Notes: generated by a model from the sequence alone, not told the origin. DNA of 64,000 nucleotides from Sphingomonas jeddahensis (GCF_001981525.1 NZ_MPSB01000005.1:1-64000), one strand, 5' to 3'; numbered from the stretch's first letter, positions 37,499-47,241 are shown. A program made the numbers and translations.

Positions 37499-39832
37499 AT
37501 GCTCAACCGGCGCCTGTTCCTCCTCGGCTCGGCGGCGACATCGCTGTTCTCGGTCGCATGCGACGGTCAGTCCGCACCCGCCCCGCGTATGGCCAGCGTG
37601 TCTGGTTTATCCGCGTCGATCGAAATCATCGACGATCGCTGGGGCGTGCCGCACATCCGCGCGCAGACGAAGGCAGATGCGTTCTTCGGACAGGGCTATG
37701 TCGTGGCTCGCGACCGGCTGTTCCAGATCGATCTTGCGCACCGTCGCGAACTCGGCCGGATGGCGGAGGTGTTCGGCGCCGACTTCGCGAAGCATGACGC
37801 CACGGCGCGGCTGTTCCACTATCGTGGTGATCTGGAGGCGGAGCTGGCGCGGGTGCCGCGCGAGGTGCGCGCGTGTGTCGAGGCCTATGTTGCCGGGATC
37901 AATGCGCGGATCGCCGAAGTGGAGCGTGACCCGTCGTTGCTGCCGCTCGAATACCGCATCCTGGGCGTGATGCCGCTACGTTGGGACGTGCGCGAACTGG
38001 TGCTCGCGCGCGGCGGCGGCATCGGCAATGTCGATGATGAGATTCGGCGGGCGCGGTTGGCCGGGCTGGGGCTGTTGGAGCTCGATGCGGTGGTGGCACC
38101 GTTGCGACCGGCCTGGAGGCTTGCGGTGCCAGAGGGGCTGGATGCCGCTGCGGTATCGGTGGCGGATCTTGGTGTGTTGAACATCGGACGGTTGCCGTTC
38201 GGGCCGGGGACGCCGACGCTTGAACCCGACGAACGGCTCGATCGCACCCAGGCCGGCTCCAACGCCTGGACCGTGGCGGGCAGCCGCACCGCGACGGGAC
38301 GGCCGATCCTGGCCAACGATCCGCACCTGGGGATCGGCGGCTTCGGCCCACGGCACGTGGCGCACCTGACCGCGCCGGGGCTCGACGTGATCGGCGGCGG
38401 CGCGCCCGGCCTGGCCGGGATCATGCAGGGGCATACCGACCGCTTCGCCTTCGGCCGCACGAACTTCCACATTGATCAGCAGGATTTGTTCGTACTGGAA
38501 CTCGATCCGGCGGATCCCGAGCGCTATCGCCATGGCGGCGGATGGAAGCGGTTCGAACGGCACGAGGTGTCGATCCCGGTCAAGGATGGGGCGCCGCACC
38601 GCGCGGTGCTGCGCTATGCCGTGCAGGGGCCGGTGATTTCGCACGATCCGGCCAAGCGGCGGGCGACGGTGCTCGGCTCGATCGGGATGCAGCCGGGCGG
38701 GTTCGGATCCTTCTCGATGGTCGCGATCAACCTGGCGCGCGACTGGAACGGGCTGAAGGAAGCGTTCAAGCTGCACCCCTCGCCAACCAACTTCCACTAC
38801 GCCGACGTCGACGGCAATCACGGTTGGCAGGTGATCGGCTTCGTGCCGCAGCGGAAGAAGGGCGACGGGCTGATGCCGGTGCCGGGCGACGGGCGGTACG
38901 ACTGGAACGGCTATCGCGATTTCCGCGCGCTGCCGAGCGAGTATAATCCCAAGAAGGGCTGGTTCGCCTCCGCCAACCAGAACAACCTGCCCGAGGGCTG
39001 GCCGCGCGATCGCATCCCGGCCTTCTCCTTCCGTGATCCCTATCGCTACGAGCGGGTGGCAGAAGTGCTGGCGTCTCAGCCCAAGCACACCGTCGCGGAC
39101 AGCGTGGCCTTGCAGCACGATGTTCTGTCGACGCCGGCGAAGCAATTCCTGGCGCTGTTGCCCAAGCAGCCGTCGGCGGGTGCGACGGCGGCGGCGCGGA
39201 TGCTGGGCGGCTGGAACGCGCGGCTCGATGCCGGCAGCGGGGCGGCCGCCTTGTACGAGATCGTGTGGCGCGATCTCGGCAAGCGGATGCTGGAGGCGAT
39301 CGTGCCCGAGCAGGCGCGCGATCTGGTCGATGAGATCGCGCCCTCCGAACTGCTGCGGCGCGCGGCGAGCCGACCGGCGATGGTGGACGCGGCGCTCGCC
39401 AGCGGCTGGTCGGAAGCGCAGCGGCTGATGGGCCCCGATCCGGCGGCGTGGCGCTGGGGCACGCTGCACCAGGTGAGGATCGCGCATCCGCTATCGAGCA
39501 TCCCGGCGATCGCCGCCGCTTTTCCGCCGATCGAGGGCGAAGGCTCGGGTGGCGACAGCTATACCGTCAACGCGCGCTGGCTGGGCAATGGACCGAGCTG
39601 GCGAACCGGCGGCGGCGCGAGCTACCTTCAGGTGATCGATGTTGGGGATTGGGATCGATCGGTGATGCTCAACTTGCCGGGGCAGTCGAACGAGCCGAGC
39701 TCCCCACATTACCGCGACCAATATGCGCCGTGGATCAACGGTGACATGTTGCCGATGACATTCAGCCGGGCCGCCGTGGATGCGGCGGCGCTGTCGCGCG
39801 TCACGCTGACGCCAAAAGGATTGCGGCGATGA
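37499..39832 (+). CDS. Penicillin-acylase-family N-terminal-nucleophile hydrolase
   Basis: Amide hydrolase of the penicillin/acyl-homoserine-lactone acylase family. The precursor is cut autocatalytically to expose Ser254 (AGSNAWTVAG). The alpha part contains GYVVARDRLFQIDLAHRRELGRMAE, and the beta part NDPHLGIGGFGPRHVAHL. ATG 37499 with AAGGAAAG upstream gives 777 aa; the N-terminus MLNRRLFLLGSAATSLFSVACDGQ looks like a signal peptide with a weak lipobox. Substrates could be N-acyl-amino acids, AHLs or cyclic/acylated peptides; position next to D-aminoacylase favours N-acylated amino acids. The stop overlaps the next start (ATGA). Confidence 0.88.
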   Translation: MLNRRLFLLGSAATSLFSVACDGQSAPAPRMASVSGLSASIEIIDDRWGVPHIRAQTKADAFFGQGYVVARDRLFQIDLAHRRELGRMAEVFGADFAKHDATARLFHYRGDLEAELARVPREVRACVEAYVAGINARIAEVERDPSLLPLEYRILGVMPLRWDVRELVLARGGGIGNVDDEIRRARLAGLGLLELDAVVAPLRPAWRLAVPEGLDAAAVSVADLGVLNIGRLPFGPGTPTLEPDERLDRTQAGSNAWTVAGSRTATGRPILANDPHLGIGGFGPRHVAHLTAPGLDVIGGGAPGLAGIMQGHTDRFAFGRTNFHIDQQDLFVLELDPADPERYRHGGGWKRFERHEVSIPVKDGAPHRAVLRYAVQGPVISHDPAKRRATVLGSIGMQPGGFGSFSMVAINLARDWNGLKEAFKLHPSPTNFHYADVDGNHGWQVIGFVPQRKKGDGLMPVPGDGRYDWNGYRDFRALPSEYNPKKGWFASANQNNLPEGWPRDRIPAFSFRDPYRYERVAEVLASQPKHTVADSVALQHDVLSTPAKQFLALLPKQPSAGATAAARMLGGWNARLDAGSGAAALYEIVWRDLGKRMLEAIVPEQARDLVDEIAPSELLRRAASRPAMVDAALASGWSEAQRLMGPDPAAWRWGTLHQVRIAHPLSSIPAIAAAFPPIEGEGSGGDSYTVNARWLGNGPSWRTGGGASYLQVIDVGDWDRSVMLNLPGQSNEPSSPHYRDQYAPWINGDMLPMTFSRAAVDAAALSRVTLTPKGLRR

Positions 39833-41406
39833 GGCGGTTTTCAGTCCTTGCGCTGCTAGCGGTCGGTGCGGCCAGCCCGCCAGCGGCTGATGTCATCATC
39901 CGCGGCGGAACGATCTACTCCGGCGCCGATGCATCGGCGGTGGTTGGCGACGTGGAGATCGCAGGCGACCGGATCGTCTATGTCGGGCCGACCCGCGGGA
40001 CCATGGCGCGGCAAGTGGTTGATGCCAAGGGCAAGATCGTCGCGCCGGGGTTCATCGACGCGCATACGCATCCTGACAGCTACATCCGGTCGGACGATGC
40101 CGGGGTGCGACTCAACCTGCCTTGGCTGGCGCAGGGGGTGTCGACCATCGTTATCGGGGTGGACGGCTATGGCACGCCCGACGTGGGCGCGGACGCGCGC
40201 AAGCTGGAGGCGAGTGGGATCGGGACCAATGTGGTGCCGTTCGTCGGCTTCGGCGCGGTGCGGCAGCGGGTGCTGGGGAAGGCGGATAGAGCGCCAACTG
40301 CGGCCGAGCTGGGGGAGGAAAAACGCCTTGTTGCCAAGGGGATGTGCGAGGGGGCTTACGGGCTTTCCGCGGGACTGTTCTATCCGCCGCAGAGCTTCGC
40401 CAAGACCGATGAGGTTGCCGCCGTTGCTGCCGAGGCGGGGAAGCGCGGGGGCATGTACGACAGCCACCAGCGCGACGAATCCAACTACAGCATCGGGCTG
40501 ATTGCATCGACCAAGGAGGCGATCGAGATCGGCCGAAAAGCGGGCGCTCCCGTGCACTTTGCGCACCTGAAAGCGCTGGGCGTGGACCTGCACGGCAAGG
40601 CGCCGGACCTGATCCGAACGATTGCGGACGCTCGGGCGTCGGGTGTGGACGTGACGGCGGATCAATATCCGTGGCTTGCCTCGGGTTCGAGCGTCGATGC
40701 TTCGCTGGTGCCGGGCTGGGCTGTGGACGGCGGCTATAAGGCGATGATCGCGCGGTTTGACGATCCCGCGGCCATGGCGAAGATCCGGGGCGAGATGCGC
40801 GAGAATTTACGGCGACGCGGCGGGGCGGAATCGCTGCTGCTGATTGCGCAAGGGCAGCCTTGGACCGGCAGGACGCTGACGCAGATGGCGGCGACATGGA
40901 AGCTCGATCCGATCGACGCGGCGATCCGCATCCTGCGCGTGCCCAACAAGGCAGGGACCGATCCGGCCGGGGCGGCGGTCGCCAGCTTCAACATGGCGGG
41001 AGGCGACGTCGACCTGATCATGAAGCAGCCGTGGGTCGTCACGTCATCCGACGGATCGAACGGCCATCCGCGGCAATATGCGACATTTCCGAAGCTTTAT
41101 CAGGATTATGTCCGCAAGCGGCCAGTGATCACGATGGGCGAGTTCATCCGCCGCTCGACCGGCCGGACCGCGGACATGTACCGGATCAAGGATCGCGGAT
41201 ATCTCAAGGCGGGGGCCTTCGCCGATGTCGTGGTGTTCGATCCCGAAGGTTATGCGCCCCACGCCGACTATATTCGCCCGCGCGAGCCTAGCGTGGGCGT
41301 CACCGCGTTGTTCGTCAACGGCAACCTGGCGCTGAAGGACGGAGCGACAACGGGCGTGGCCGCGGGGCGCGCCTTGCTGCGGCCTAAGCCAGCTGGGTGC
41401 CAATAG
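39829..41406 (+). CDS. N-acyl-D-amino-acid deacylase-like amidohydrolase
   Basis: Amidohydrolase of the D-aminoacylase family, 525 aa with a signal peptide-like start (MRRFSVLALLAVGAASPPAADV). The metal-site HxH is in FIDAHTHPD, with further ligands in SHQRDES and HFAHLKAL, and the catalytic Asp in VTSSDGSNGHPRQY. It would release free D-amino acids from N-acyl forms in the periplasm. It is translationally coupled to the acylase gene. Specificity (D-Glu, D-Asp, other) is not clear. Confidence 0.85.
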   Translation: MRRFSVLALLAVGAASPPAADVIIRGGTIYSGADASAVVGDVEIAGDRIVYVGPTRGTMARQVVDAKGKIVAPGFIDAHTHPDSYIRSDDAGVRLNLPWLAQGVSTIVIGVDGYGTPDVGADARKLEASGIGTNVVPFVGFGAVRQRVLGKADRAPTAAELGEEKRLVAKGMCEGAYGLSAGLFYPPQSFAKTDEVAAVAAEAGKRGGMYDSHQRDESNYSIGLIASTKEAIEIGRKAGAPVHFAHLKALGVDLHGKAPDLIRTIADARASGVDVTADQYPWLASGSSVDASLVPGWAVDGGYKAMIARFDDPAAMAKIRGEMRENLRRRGGAESLLLIAQGQPWTGRTLTQMAATWKLDPIDAAIRILRVPNKAGTDPAGAAVASFNMAGGDVDLIMKQPWVVTSSDGSNGHPRQYATFPKLYQDYVRKRPVITMGEFIRRSTGRTADMYRIKDRGYLKAGAFADVVVFDPEGYAPHADYIRPREPSVGVTALFVNGNLALKDGATTGVAAGRALLRPKPAGCQ

Positions 41407-41476
41407 ACGGGCGTTATAGGCAGCGGCGCGAGCACGATTGGCGGCGCGGCGCGGCTCCCCCTTATCGATGGTGATC

Positions 41477-42523
41477 ATGACGATACCGGCCCCTTATTTG
41501 CTGTACCTCGGTCATTCGGACGACGAGTTCGGCCTCAAGACCTCACGCGGGCTCGCCACCTTTCGGCGCGAGGATTGCGTCGGCGAGTGGCGGCACGACG
41601 ATTGCGCGTTCAGCTTCGACCTGCCGCGGATGGATGCCGCTGCGGGTGCCGCGGCTGGCGCGAAGACTTTGGTGCTTGGCATCGCCAATGCCGGCGGGCG
41701 CTTTCCCGAGTGGATGCTGGACGATGCGCTGGCGGCGATCGCGAGCGGCATGAACCTCGCTTGCGGGCTGCACCAACGGCTGAAGGACGAGCCGCGGCTG
41801 GTGGAGGCCGCGAAGGCGGCCGGCGTGCAATTGTTCGATGTGCGCGATCCCGCGCCGGGGCTACCGGTGGGCAATGGCAAGAAGCGCGCGGGCAACCGGC
41901 TGCTGACGGTCGGTACCGATTGCTCGGTCGGCAAGATGTACGCGACGCTGGGACTCCGTGATGCCTTGCGGGCGCGCGGCGTCGCGGCCGATTTCCGCGC
42001 CACCGGGCAGACCGGCATCCTGATCGCCGGGGAGGGCGTGCCGCTCGACGCAGTGGTGGCCGACTTCATCGCGGGGGCGATCGAGGCGCTGACGCCGGCG
42101 CGCGACGATGACGGCTGGGATCTGATCGAGGGGCAGGGATCGCTGTTCCACCCGGCATTCGCGGGTGTCTCCACCGGGCTGCTGCACGGCGCGCAGGCAA
42201 AGGCGCTGGTGATGTGCCACGATCCCGCGCGCCCGCACATGCGCGGCCTGCCGCATTATCCGCTGGTGGGCCTGGCGGAGTGTATCGAGGCGAATCTGCG
42301 GGTCGCGCGGCTGACCAGCCCCGAGGTGCGCTTCGTCGGCATCGCGCTCAACACCGCCAAGCTTGGCGAGGATGAGGCGCGCCGGCTGCTCGAGGTAACC
42401 GCGGCGGAACATGGCCTGCCGTGCACCGATCCGTTCCGCTTCGGCGCCGACCCCATCATCGACAACCTTCTGGAGGGTGAATGCGCCGCAGCCTCGACGC
42501 CCGCCATGACGGCTTCCCGCTAA
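41477..42523 (+). CDS. dgcN: DgcN-like protein (DUF1611), probable D-glutamate N-acetyltransferase
   Basis: The 348-aa protein belongs to the DUF1611 family, with the P-loop-like GTDCSVGKMYATL and a family hallmark DLIEGQGSLFHPAFAGVS near the middle. DgcN from marine bacteria acts with DgcA in D-glutamate utilisation, as a D-Glu N-acetyltransferase. ATG 41477 follows GGTGATC; ATG 41468 is the alternative. The 3' end overlaps dgcA by 43 bp. Confidence 0.82.
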   Translation: MTIPAPYLLYLGHSDDEFGLKTSRGLATFRREDCVGEWRHDDCAFSFDLPRMDAAAGAAAGAKTLVLGIANAGGRFPEWMLDDALAAIASGMNLACGLHQRLKDEPRLVEAAKAAGVQLFDVRDPAPGLPVGNGKKRAGNRLLTVGTDCSVGKMYATLGLRDALRARGVAADFRATGQTGILIAGEGVPLDAVVADFIAGAIEALTPARDDDGWDLIEGQGSLFHPAFAGVSTGLLHGAQAKALVMCHDPARPHMRGLPHYPLVGLAECIEANLRVARLTSPEVRFVGIALNTAKLGEDEARRLLEVTAAEHGLPCTDPFRFGADPIIDNLLEGECAAASTPAMTASR

Positions 42524-43473
42524 GCACGCCCTTCCGCATCTCGCGGGGGGTGAAGACGATCGCCGATGTCGTCACCGTCACGGTGCGGCAGGGCGATCAC
42601 GTCGGGCGCGGTGAGGGCGTGCCGTACCCGCGCTATGGCGAGACGGTGGAAGGCTCCCTCGCCGCGATCGAAGCGATGCGTGCGCTGATCGAGGGCGGCG
42701 CATCCCGCGCGGAGCTTGCCGCTGTGATGCCCGCGGGGGCGGCGCGCAATGCGCTCGACTGTGCATTGTGGGACCTGGAGGCGCGGATCGCTCACACCAG
42801 CGTGGCGGCGCTGGCGATGCGCGCGGTGCCCGAGCGGCTCGCCTCGGCGATCACGATCGGCATCGACACGCCGGACGCAATGGCGGCGGTGGCAGCGCGC
42901 CATGCGGCCGTGCCGCTGCTCAAGGTGAAGGTGAACCGTGAGGAAGGCGACGCGCAGCTTGCCGCCGTGCGCGCCGCCGCGCCGGGGCCGCGGATGATCG
43001 TCGATGCCAATGAGAGCTGGCGGGTCGAGGACGTGGCGCGGTGGCAGGACATGCTCCTTTCCTACCGCGTCGACCTTCTCGAACAGCCGGTGCCGGCGGA
43101 AGACGATGCGGGGCTGGAGGGGCTGGCTAGCCGCGTCCCGATCTGCGCGGACGAGGCGTTGCACACGCGCGCGGACCTGCCGCGGCTGCGCGGCCGATAT
43201 GATTACGTCAACATCAAGCTCGACAAGACCGGCGGGCTGACCGAAGCCCTGGCGCTCGCGGATGCAGCCGTGGGGATGGGGTTTGGGCTGATGGTGGGGT
43301 GCATGGTGAGTTCGTCGCTGGGGATCGCGCCGGCGATGCTGGTGGCGGAGCGCGCGTCGTTCGTCGATCTCGACGGGCCGCTGTGGCTGGCCGAAGATCG
43401 CGCTGGCGGCGTGCGTGACGAGGGCGGCTGGATGCATCCGCCGGCGCCGGGGTTTTGGGGAACGCTGGCGTGA
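42481..43473 (+). CDS. dgcA: Enolase-superfamily racemase/epimerase: DgcA or L-Ala-D/L-Glu epimerase
   Basis: The 330-aa protein of the MLE subgroup has the catalytic KxK (LKVKVNRE), metal-binding Asp (IVDANESW), Glu (LLEQPVP) and Asp (ICADEALH), and the second lysine in NIKLDKTGGL. Two activities fit: N-acetyl-D-glutamate racemase (DgcA, supported by the adjacent dgcN) or the L-Ala-D/L-Glu epimerase of peptidoglycan recycling. The two are homologous and I cannot separate them by eye. It overlaps dgcN and, by GTGA, the symporter gene. Confidence 0.8.
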   Translation: MRRSLDARHDGFPLSTPFRISRGVKTIADVVTVTVRQGDHVGRGEGVPYPRYGETVEGSLAAIEAMRALIEGGASRAELAAVMPAGAARNALDCALWDLEARIAHTSVAALAMRAVPERLASAITIGIDTPDAMAAVAARHAAVPLLKVKVNREEGDAQLAAVRAAAPGPRMIVDANESWRVEDVARWQDMLLSYRVDLLEQPVPAEDDAGLEGLASRVPICADEALHTRADLPRLRGRYDYVNIKLDKTGGLTEALALADAAVGMGFGLMVGCMVSSSLGIAPAMLVAERASFVDLDGPLWLAEDRAGGVRDEGGWMHPPAPGFWGTLA

Positions 43474-44717
43474 CCATCCTGCGCGGGTGGTTTGCGATTG
43501 CCTTGTGGAAGCGGGTGGTGGCCGGGCTGGTGCTCGGCGCGTTGCTCGGCCTTGTCGCACCGGAGGCGGCGCCCGCGGTGAAGATCGTCGGCGACCTGTT
43601 CGTGCGGCTGATCAAGATGCTGGTCGTGCCGGTAGTGTTGATCACCATTGCCGCGGGGATCGCCGGGCTTGGCGATCCGCGGCGGCTGGGGCCGATCGGC
43701 GGGCGGACGATCGGGCTGTTCGCGCTGACCACGCTGATCGCGGTGTCCATCGGAATGGTGGTGGGATTGCTGGTACGGCCGGGGGCGGGCATCGCGCTCG
43801 CCGGGGTGGCCCCGCATGTGCTGGGGCCCGCCGTGTCCCCGGCGGATCAGCTCTTGTCGATCGTGCCGGCCAATATCGTCGAGGCGCTGGGCAAGGGTGA
43901 CATGCTGGCGATCATCTTTGTCGCATTGCTGCTGGGGATCGGCAGCGTGCTGGCGGGGGAAGCGGGCAAGCCTGTGGTCGCACTGCTTCAGGGGCTGGCG
44001 GCGGTGCTGCTGCATATCGTGCGGCTGGTGATGGAGGTGACGCCATTCGGCGTGTTCGCGCTGATCGCCAATGCGGTGGCGGCGAATGGCGCGGCGGTGT
44101 TCGTCCATGTCGGCTGGCTGGCGCTCTGCGTGATCGGAGCGTCGCTGGCGCAGATGCTGGTGCATGCCGGGCTGATCGGGTTCGTCGCACGGCTGCCGGT
44201 GATGCGGTTCTTCCGCGGGATCGTGGATGCGCTGGCGATCGCTTTCTCCACCGCTTCTTCGTCGGCGACGTTGCCGGTGGCGTTGCGGGTGGCGCAGGAC
44301 AATCTGGGCGTCGCGCGGCCGGTCGCCTCGACCGTGCTGCCGCTGGGGGCGGCGATCGGCAAGGATGGGACGGCGATGTACGTGGGGCTGCTTGGGCAGT
44401 TTGCGTTGCAGGCGCTGGGGATCGTGCCTGATGCGCAGATGCTGGTGGTGATGCTCGCTACCGGCGCGCTGGCGGCATTCGGGACGGCGCCGGTGCCGTC
44501 GGCGTCGCTGTTCATGCTGGCGGCGATGCTGTCGGCGGTGGGGGTCGGGCCAGAGCAGACCGCGCTGGTGGTCGGGCTGGTGCTGCCGTTCGACCGGTTG
44601 CTGGACATGACGCGCACGGTGCCGTCGGCGTCGGCGAATTTGACGGTGGCGACGCTGGTGGCGCGCGGGGAGGGGGCGCTGGATGTGGCGCGATTTCGTG
44701 GGCGCGCGGTGGAATGA
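43470..44717 (+). CDS. Dicarboxylate/amino-acid:cation symporter (DAACS family, GltP-like)
   Basis: Inner-membrane transporter of acidic amino acids or C4-dicarboxylates, 415 aa. The family's segments are seen: LFVRLIKMLVVPVVLITIAAGIAGLGD, the STASSSATLPV serine-rich loop, and LPLGAAIGKDGTAMYVGL. GTG 43470 overlaps the dgcA stop (GTGA) and is preferred over an in-frame upstream ATG inside dgcA. In this operon it may carry glutamate or aspartate. Confidence 0.9.
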   Translation: MTILRGWFAIALWKRVVAGLVLGALLGLVAPEAAPAVKIVGDLFVRLIKMLVVPVVLITIAAGIAGLGDPRRLGPIGGRTIGLFALTTLIAVSIGMVVGLLVRPGAGIALAGVAPHVLGPAVSPADQLLSIVPANIVEALGKGDMLAIIFVALLLGIGSVLAGEAGKPVVALLQGLAAVLLHIVRLVMEVTPFGVFALIANAVAANGAAVFVHVGWLALCVIGASLAQMLVHAGLIGFVARLPVMRFFRGIVDALAIAFSTASSSATLPVALRVAQDNLGVARPVASTVLPLGAAIGKDGTAMYVGLLGQFALQALGIVPDAQMLVVMLATGALAAFGTAPVPSASLFMLAAMLSAVGVGPEQTALVVGLVLPFDRLLDMTRTVPSASANLTVATLVARGEGALDVARFRGRAVE

Positions 44718-44728
44718 TGCCTGCTTAC

Positions 44729-44815
44729 CGTCACCCCGGACTTGATCCGGGTTACCGCTTCGTCTTCCGGCGGCGGGGCCAGGCAGCGGGACCTCGGCTC
44801 AAGGCCGGGGTGACG
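44729..44815. repeat. Palindromic dispersed repeat, family 2
   Basis: Arms CGTCACCCCGGACTTGATCC and GGCTCAAGGCCGGGGTGACG. It separates the dgc operon from lysR. Confidence 0.85.
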
Positions 44816-44846
44816 AGGCTTGGGTGGAAGCGCTAGGACCAGCCGC

Positions 44847-45731
44847 GTGAACCTGCGCCATATCGAGATCTTCCACGCCGTATACGTCAACGGCTCTGTC
44901 TCCGCCGCGGCGCGGGCGCTCAACGTGTCGCAGCCATCGGTGTCGAAGACGTTGCGCCATGCCGAGACGCTGCTCGGCTTCGACCTGTTCCAGCGCATTG
45001 GCGGGCGGCTGGTCCCGACCGAAGATGCGCACAACCTGTTCGCCGACGTCGCCGAAATCCAGGAGCGGGTGCGCGCGCTGCGTGAGGCGGGGCGCAACAT
45101 GCGCTCGGGCTCAGGCGGGCAGCTGCGTATCTCGGCGCTGCCGAGCCTGGCGCTGGGGGTGCTGCCGGCGGCGGTGTCGCGCTTTCTGCAGAAGCGTCCG
45201 GGCGTGCACTTCGATCTTCAGACCGTTCACCACGACGATCTGCTGCGCAAGCTGTATGAGCGCGAGGCGGACATCGCCATCGCCAGCGAGCCGCCGCGCG
45301 GCGCGGCGCTGAGCTCGACCTGGCTGGGCGAGGGCGAGCTGGTGGCGCTATATCGTGAGGCGGAGATGCCCGATGCGCCGGCGCGGCTGGAGCTGGCGGA
45401 CCTGGCGGGGCGGCCGTTCATCTCGCTCGCCGGGAGCGGCCCGATGGGGACGCTCTTGTCGGAGGAGCTCGACCGGCTCGGCATCGAGCTCGACGAAGTG
45501 GCGGCGGCGCGGACCTTCTATATCGGTGCGGCCTTGGTGCGCGCCGGTGTGGGGATTGCCGTGGTGGACAGTTTCACCGCCGAGGCGTGGCTGGCACCGG
45601 GGCTGGCCATGCGGCCGCTGAAGCCCTCACTGGCGTTCGACCTGCATGCGATCCATCTGCTTGACCGGCCGCCCTCGGCGCTGGCGAGCGAATTCCTGAC
45701 CGTGTTGCGCGAGGAGATCGAAGCGGAATGA
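44847..45731 (+). CDS. LysR-family transcriptional regulator
   Basis: 294-aa protein. N-terminal helix-turn-helix LRHIEIFHAVYVNGSVSAAARALNVSQPSVSKTLRHAETLLGFDLFQRIGGR, then the type 2 periplasmic-binding-like effector domain. GTG 44847 with AGGA upstream gives the standard N-terminus VNLRHIEIFHAV. Unusually for a LysR regulator it is not divergent from its likely target but follows the dgc operon and is coupled to dacB by ATGA overlap. A role as regulator of D-glutamate or cell-wall salvage genes is inferred. Confidence 0.9.
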   Translation: MNLRHIEIFHAVYVNGSVSAAARALNVSQPSVSKTLRHAETLLGFDLFQRIGGRLVPTEDAHNLFADVAEIQERVRALREAGRNMRSGSGGQLRISALPSLALGVLPAAVSRFLQKRPGVHFDLQTVHHDDLLRKLYEREADIAIASEPPRGAALSSTWLGEGELVALYREAEMPDAPARLELADLAGRPFISLAGSGPMGTLLSEELDRLGIELDEVAAARTFYIGAALVRAGVGIAVVDSFTAEAWLAPGLAMRPLKPSLAFDLHAIHLLDRPPSALASEFLTVLREEIEAE

Positions 45732-47146
45732 TAATGGTCCTGCTGCCGTTGCTTGCCGCCGCCGCCGATGTACCGGCGGTGCCTGCGCCCGTTGCCGAAG
45801 CGGTCGCGCGCGCGGCGGAGGGGACGCGTATCGGGCTGGTGGTGGTGGACGATGCCGGCCGCGAGGTGGTGGCGATCCGCCCCGACGAGCGATTCGTCCC
45901 GGCGTCGAACACCAAGCTCTATACGACGGCCGCAGCGTTTGCGCTGCTTGAGACGGCAGCGCCGGATGCCGCCGGCGGGGCAGGCGTGCGGCTGGAAGGG
46001 CGCAACGTGGTGCTGGTCGGCGGGGGTGACGCAAGGCTGTCGAGCGCGGCGGATTGTGCCAGCGATTGCCTCGCTGAACTGGCCGCGGCGGTGGCGCGCG
46101 AGACCCGCGTGGTGGGCGACGTGATCGGCGATGACACCCTGTTTCCCGACGAGCGCTGGCCGGCGGGCATGAGCTGGAACAACATGGTCGGCAAATACGG
46201 GACGGCGATCTCGGCGCTGACGATCGACGACAATGAGGTGGCGCTGACGGTGCGGCCCGGCGGAGTCGGTGAGGCGCCTGCGGTGGCGGGCGACGGGTAC
46301 TTCCGGGTGGACAATCGCGTGGTGACGGTCCCGGCTGGGGGCAAGCGCTCGATCGGCTATGCGCGCACGCCGGGGAGCGAGGTGTTGCGGCTCACCGGCA
46401 CGATCCCGGCGGATGCGGCGCCTTATGAACTGCGGGTCGGGATCGACGATCCGGCGCACCGCGCGGCGTGGCGGCTGGCAGAGATGCTGCGCGCGGCGGG
46501 GGTTCGGGTGACGGGCGAGGTCGGCGTACGGCACCGCGCGCTGATGCCGGGCGATGATCCGGAAGCGCGGGGGGCGGCGCCGGCCGCGCGCCCGCCGGCG
46601 GTGCCGATGCTCGCGCGGCTGACCCCGCCGGCGCTGGCTGAGGATCTGGTGCATACCAACAAGGTGAGCCAGAATCTGCATACCGAGCTGCTTCTGCGGC
46701 GCGTCGGGCTTGTTGAGGGCAGCGGGTCGGTGGCGGACGGGCAGGCGGCAGTCGCGGGCGTGCTCGATCGCGCGGGGCTGGCGCGGTGGCATTATGATTT
46801 TGCCGACGGATCAGGGATGTCGAACTACAATCGCGTGACGCCGCGCGGGACGGTGAGGCTGCTGCGCTGGGGTGCGGGACAGCCCTGGGGTACGGCGTGG
46901 CGGGAAACCTTCCCGGTGGCGGGCACGGACGGGACGTTGCGCAACCGCTTCAAGGGCACGGCGCTGCAGGGTCGGCTGTTTGCCAAGACGGGGAGCCTCA
47001 ATGCGGCCAATGCGCTGGCGGGATATTTCACCGCGGCGAGCGGGCGGACGTTCACCTTCGCGGCTTATGCCAACGATATGCCCGGAGACGTCAGCGCGAC
47101 AGCGGCGATCGATGCGGCGCTGGTGGCGGTCGCGGCGGCGAACTAG
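45728..47146 (+). CDS. dacB: D-alanyl-D-alanine carboxypeptidase/endopeptidase (PBP4-type)
   Basis: 472-aa class C low-mass penicillin-binding protein that cuts D-Ala-D-Ala ends or crosslinks in the periplasm. The active-site triad is visible: Ser60 and Lys63 in VPASNTKLYT, an SxN-type motif in GSGMSNYNRV, and KTG in LFAKTGSLN. The start region (MIMVLLPLLAAAADVPA) is a short signal-like segment. The start overlaps the lysR stop (ATGA). Confidence 0.93.
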   Translation: MIMVLLPLLAAAADVPAVPAPVAEAVARAAEGTRIGLVVVDDAGREVVAIRPDERFVPASNTKLYTTAAAFALLETAAPDAAGGAGVRLEGRNVVLVGGGDARLSSAADCASDCLAELAAAVARETRVVGDVIGDDTLFPDERWPAGMSWNNMVGKYGTAISALTIDDNEVALTVRPGGVGEAPAVAGDGYFRVDNRVVTVPAGGKRSIGYARTPGSEVLRLTGTIPADAAPYELRVGIDDPAHRAAWRLAEMLRAAGVRVTGEVGVRHRALMPGDDPEARGAAPAARPPAVPMLARLTPPALAEDLVHTNKVSQNLHTELLLRRVGLVEGSGSVADGQAAVAGVLDRAGLARWHYDFADGSGMSNYNRVTPRGTVRLLRWGAGQPWGTAWRETFPVAGTDGTLRNRFKGTALQGRLFAKTGSLNAANALAGYFTAASGRTFTFAAYANDMPGDVSATAAIDAALVAVAAAN

Positions 47147-47158
47147 CCACGCTCTCCT

Positions 47159-47241
47159 CCGTTCGCCCCGAGTTTGTCGAAGGGCGTGCTCCATCGCTGG
47201 GCGGTTTGGTCACGTGCTTCGACAGGCTCAGCACGAACGGA
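47159..47241. repeat. Palindromic dispersed repeat, family 1
   Basis: Arms CCGTTCGCCCCGAGTTTGTC and GACAGGCTCAGCACGAACGG, between the convergent dacB and DUF1206 genes. Confidence 0.85.

Noticed and set aside
37976..39487. 503-codon minus-strand frame opposite the acylase gene
   Set aside because: Shadow of a strong coding region; no motifs, and the acylase signature residues lie on the plus strand.
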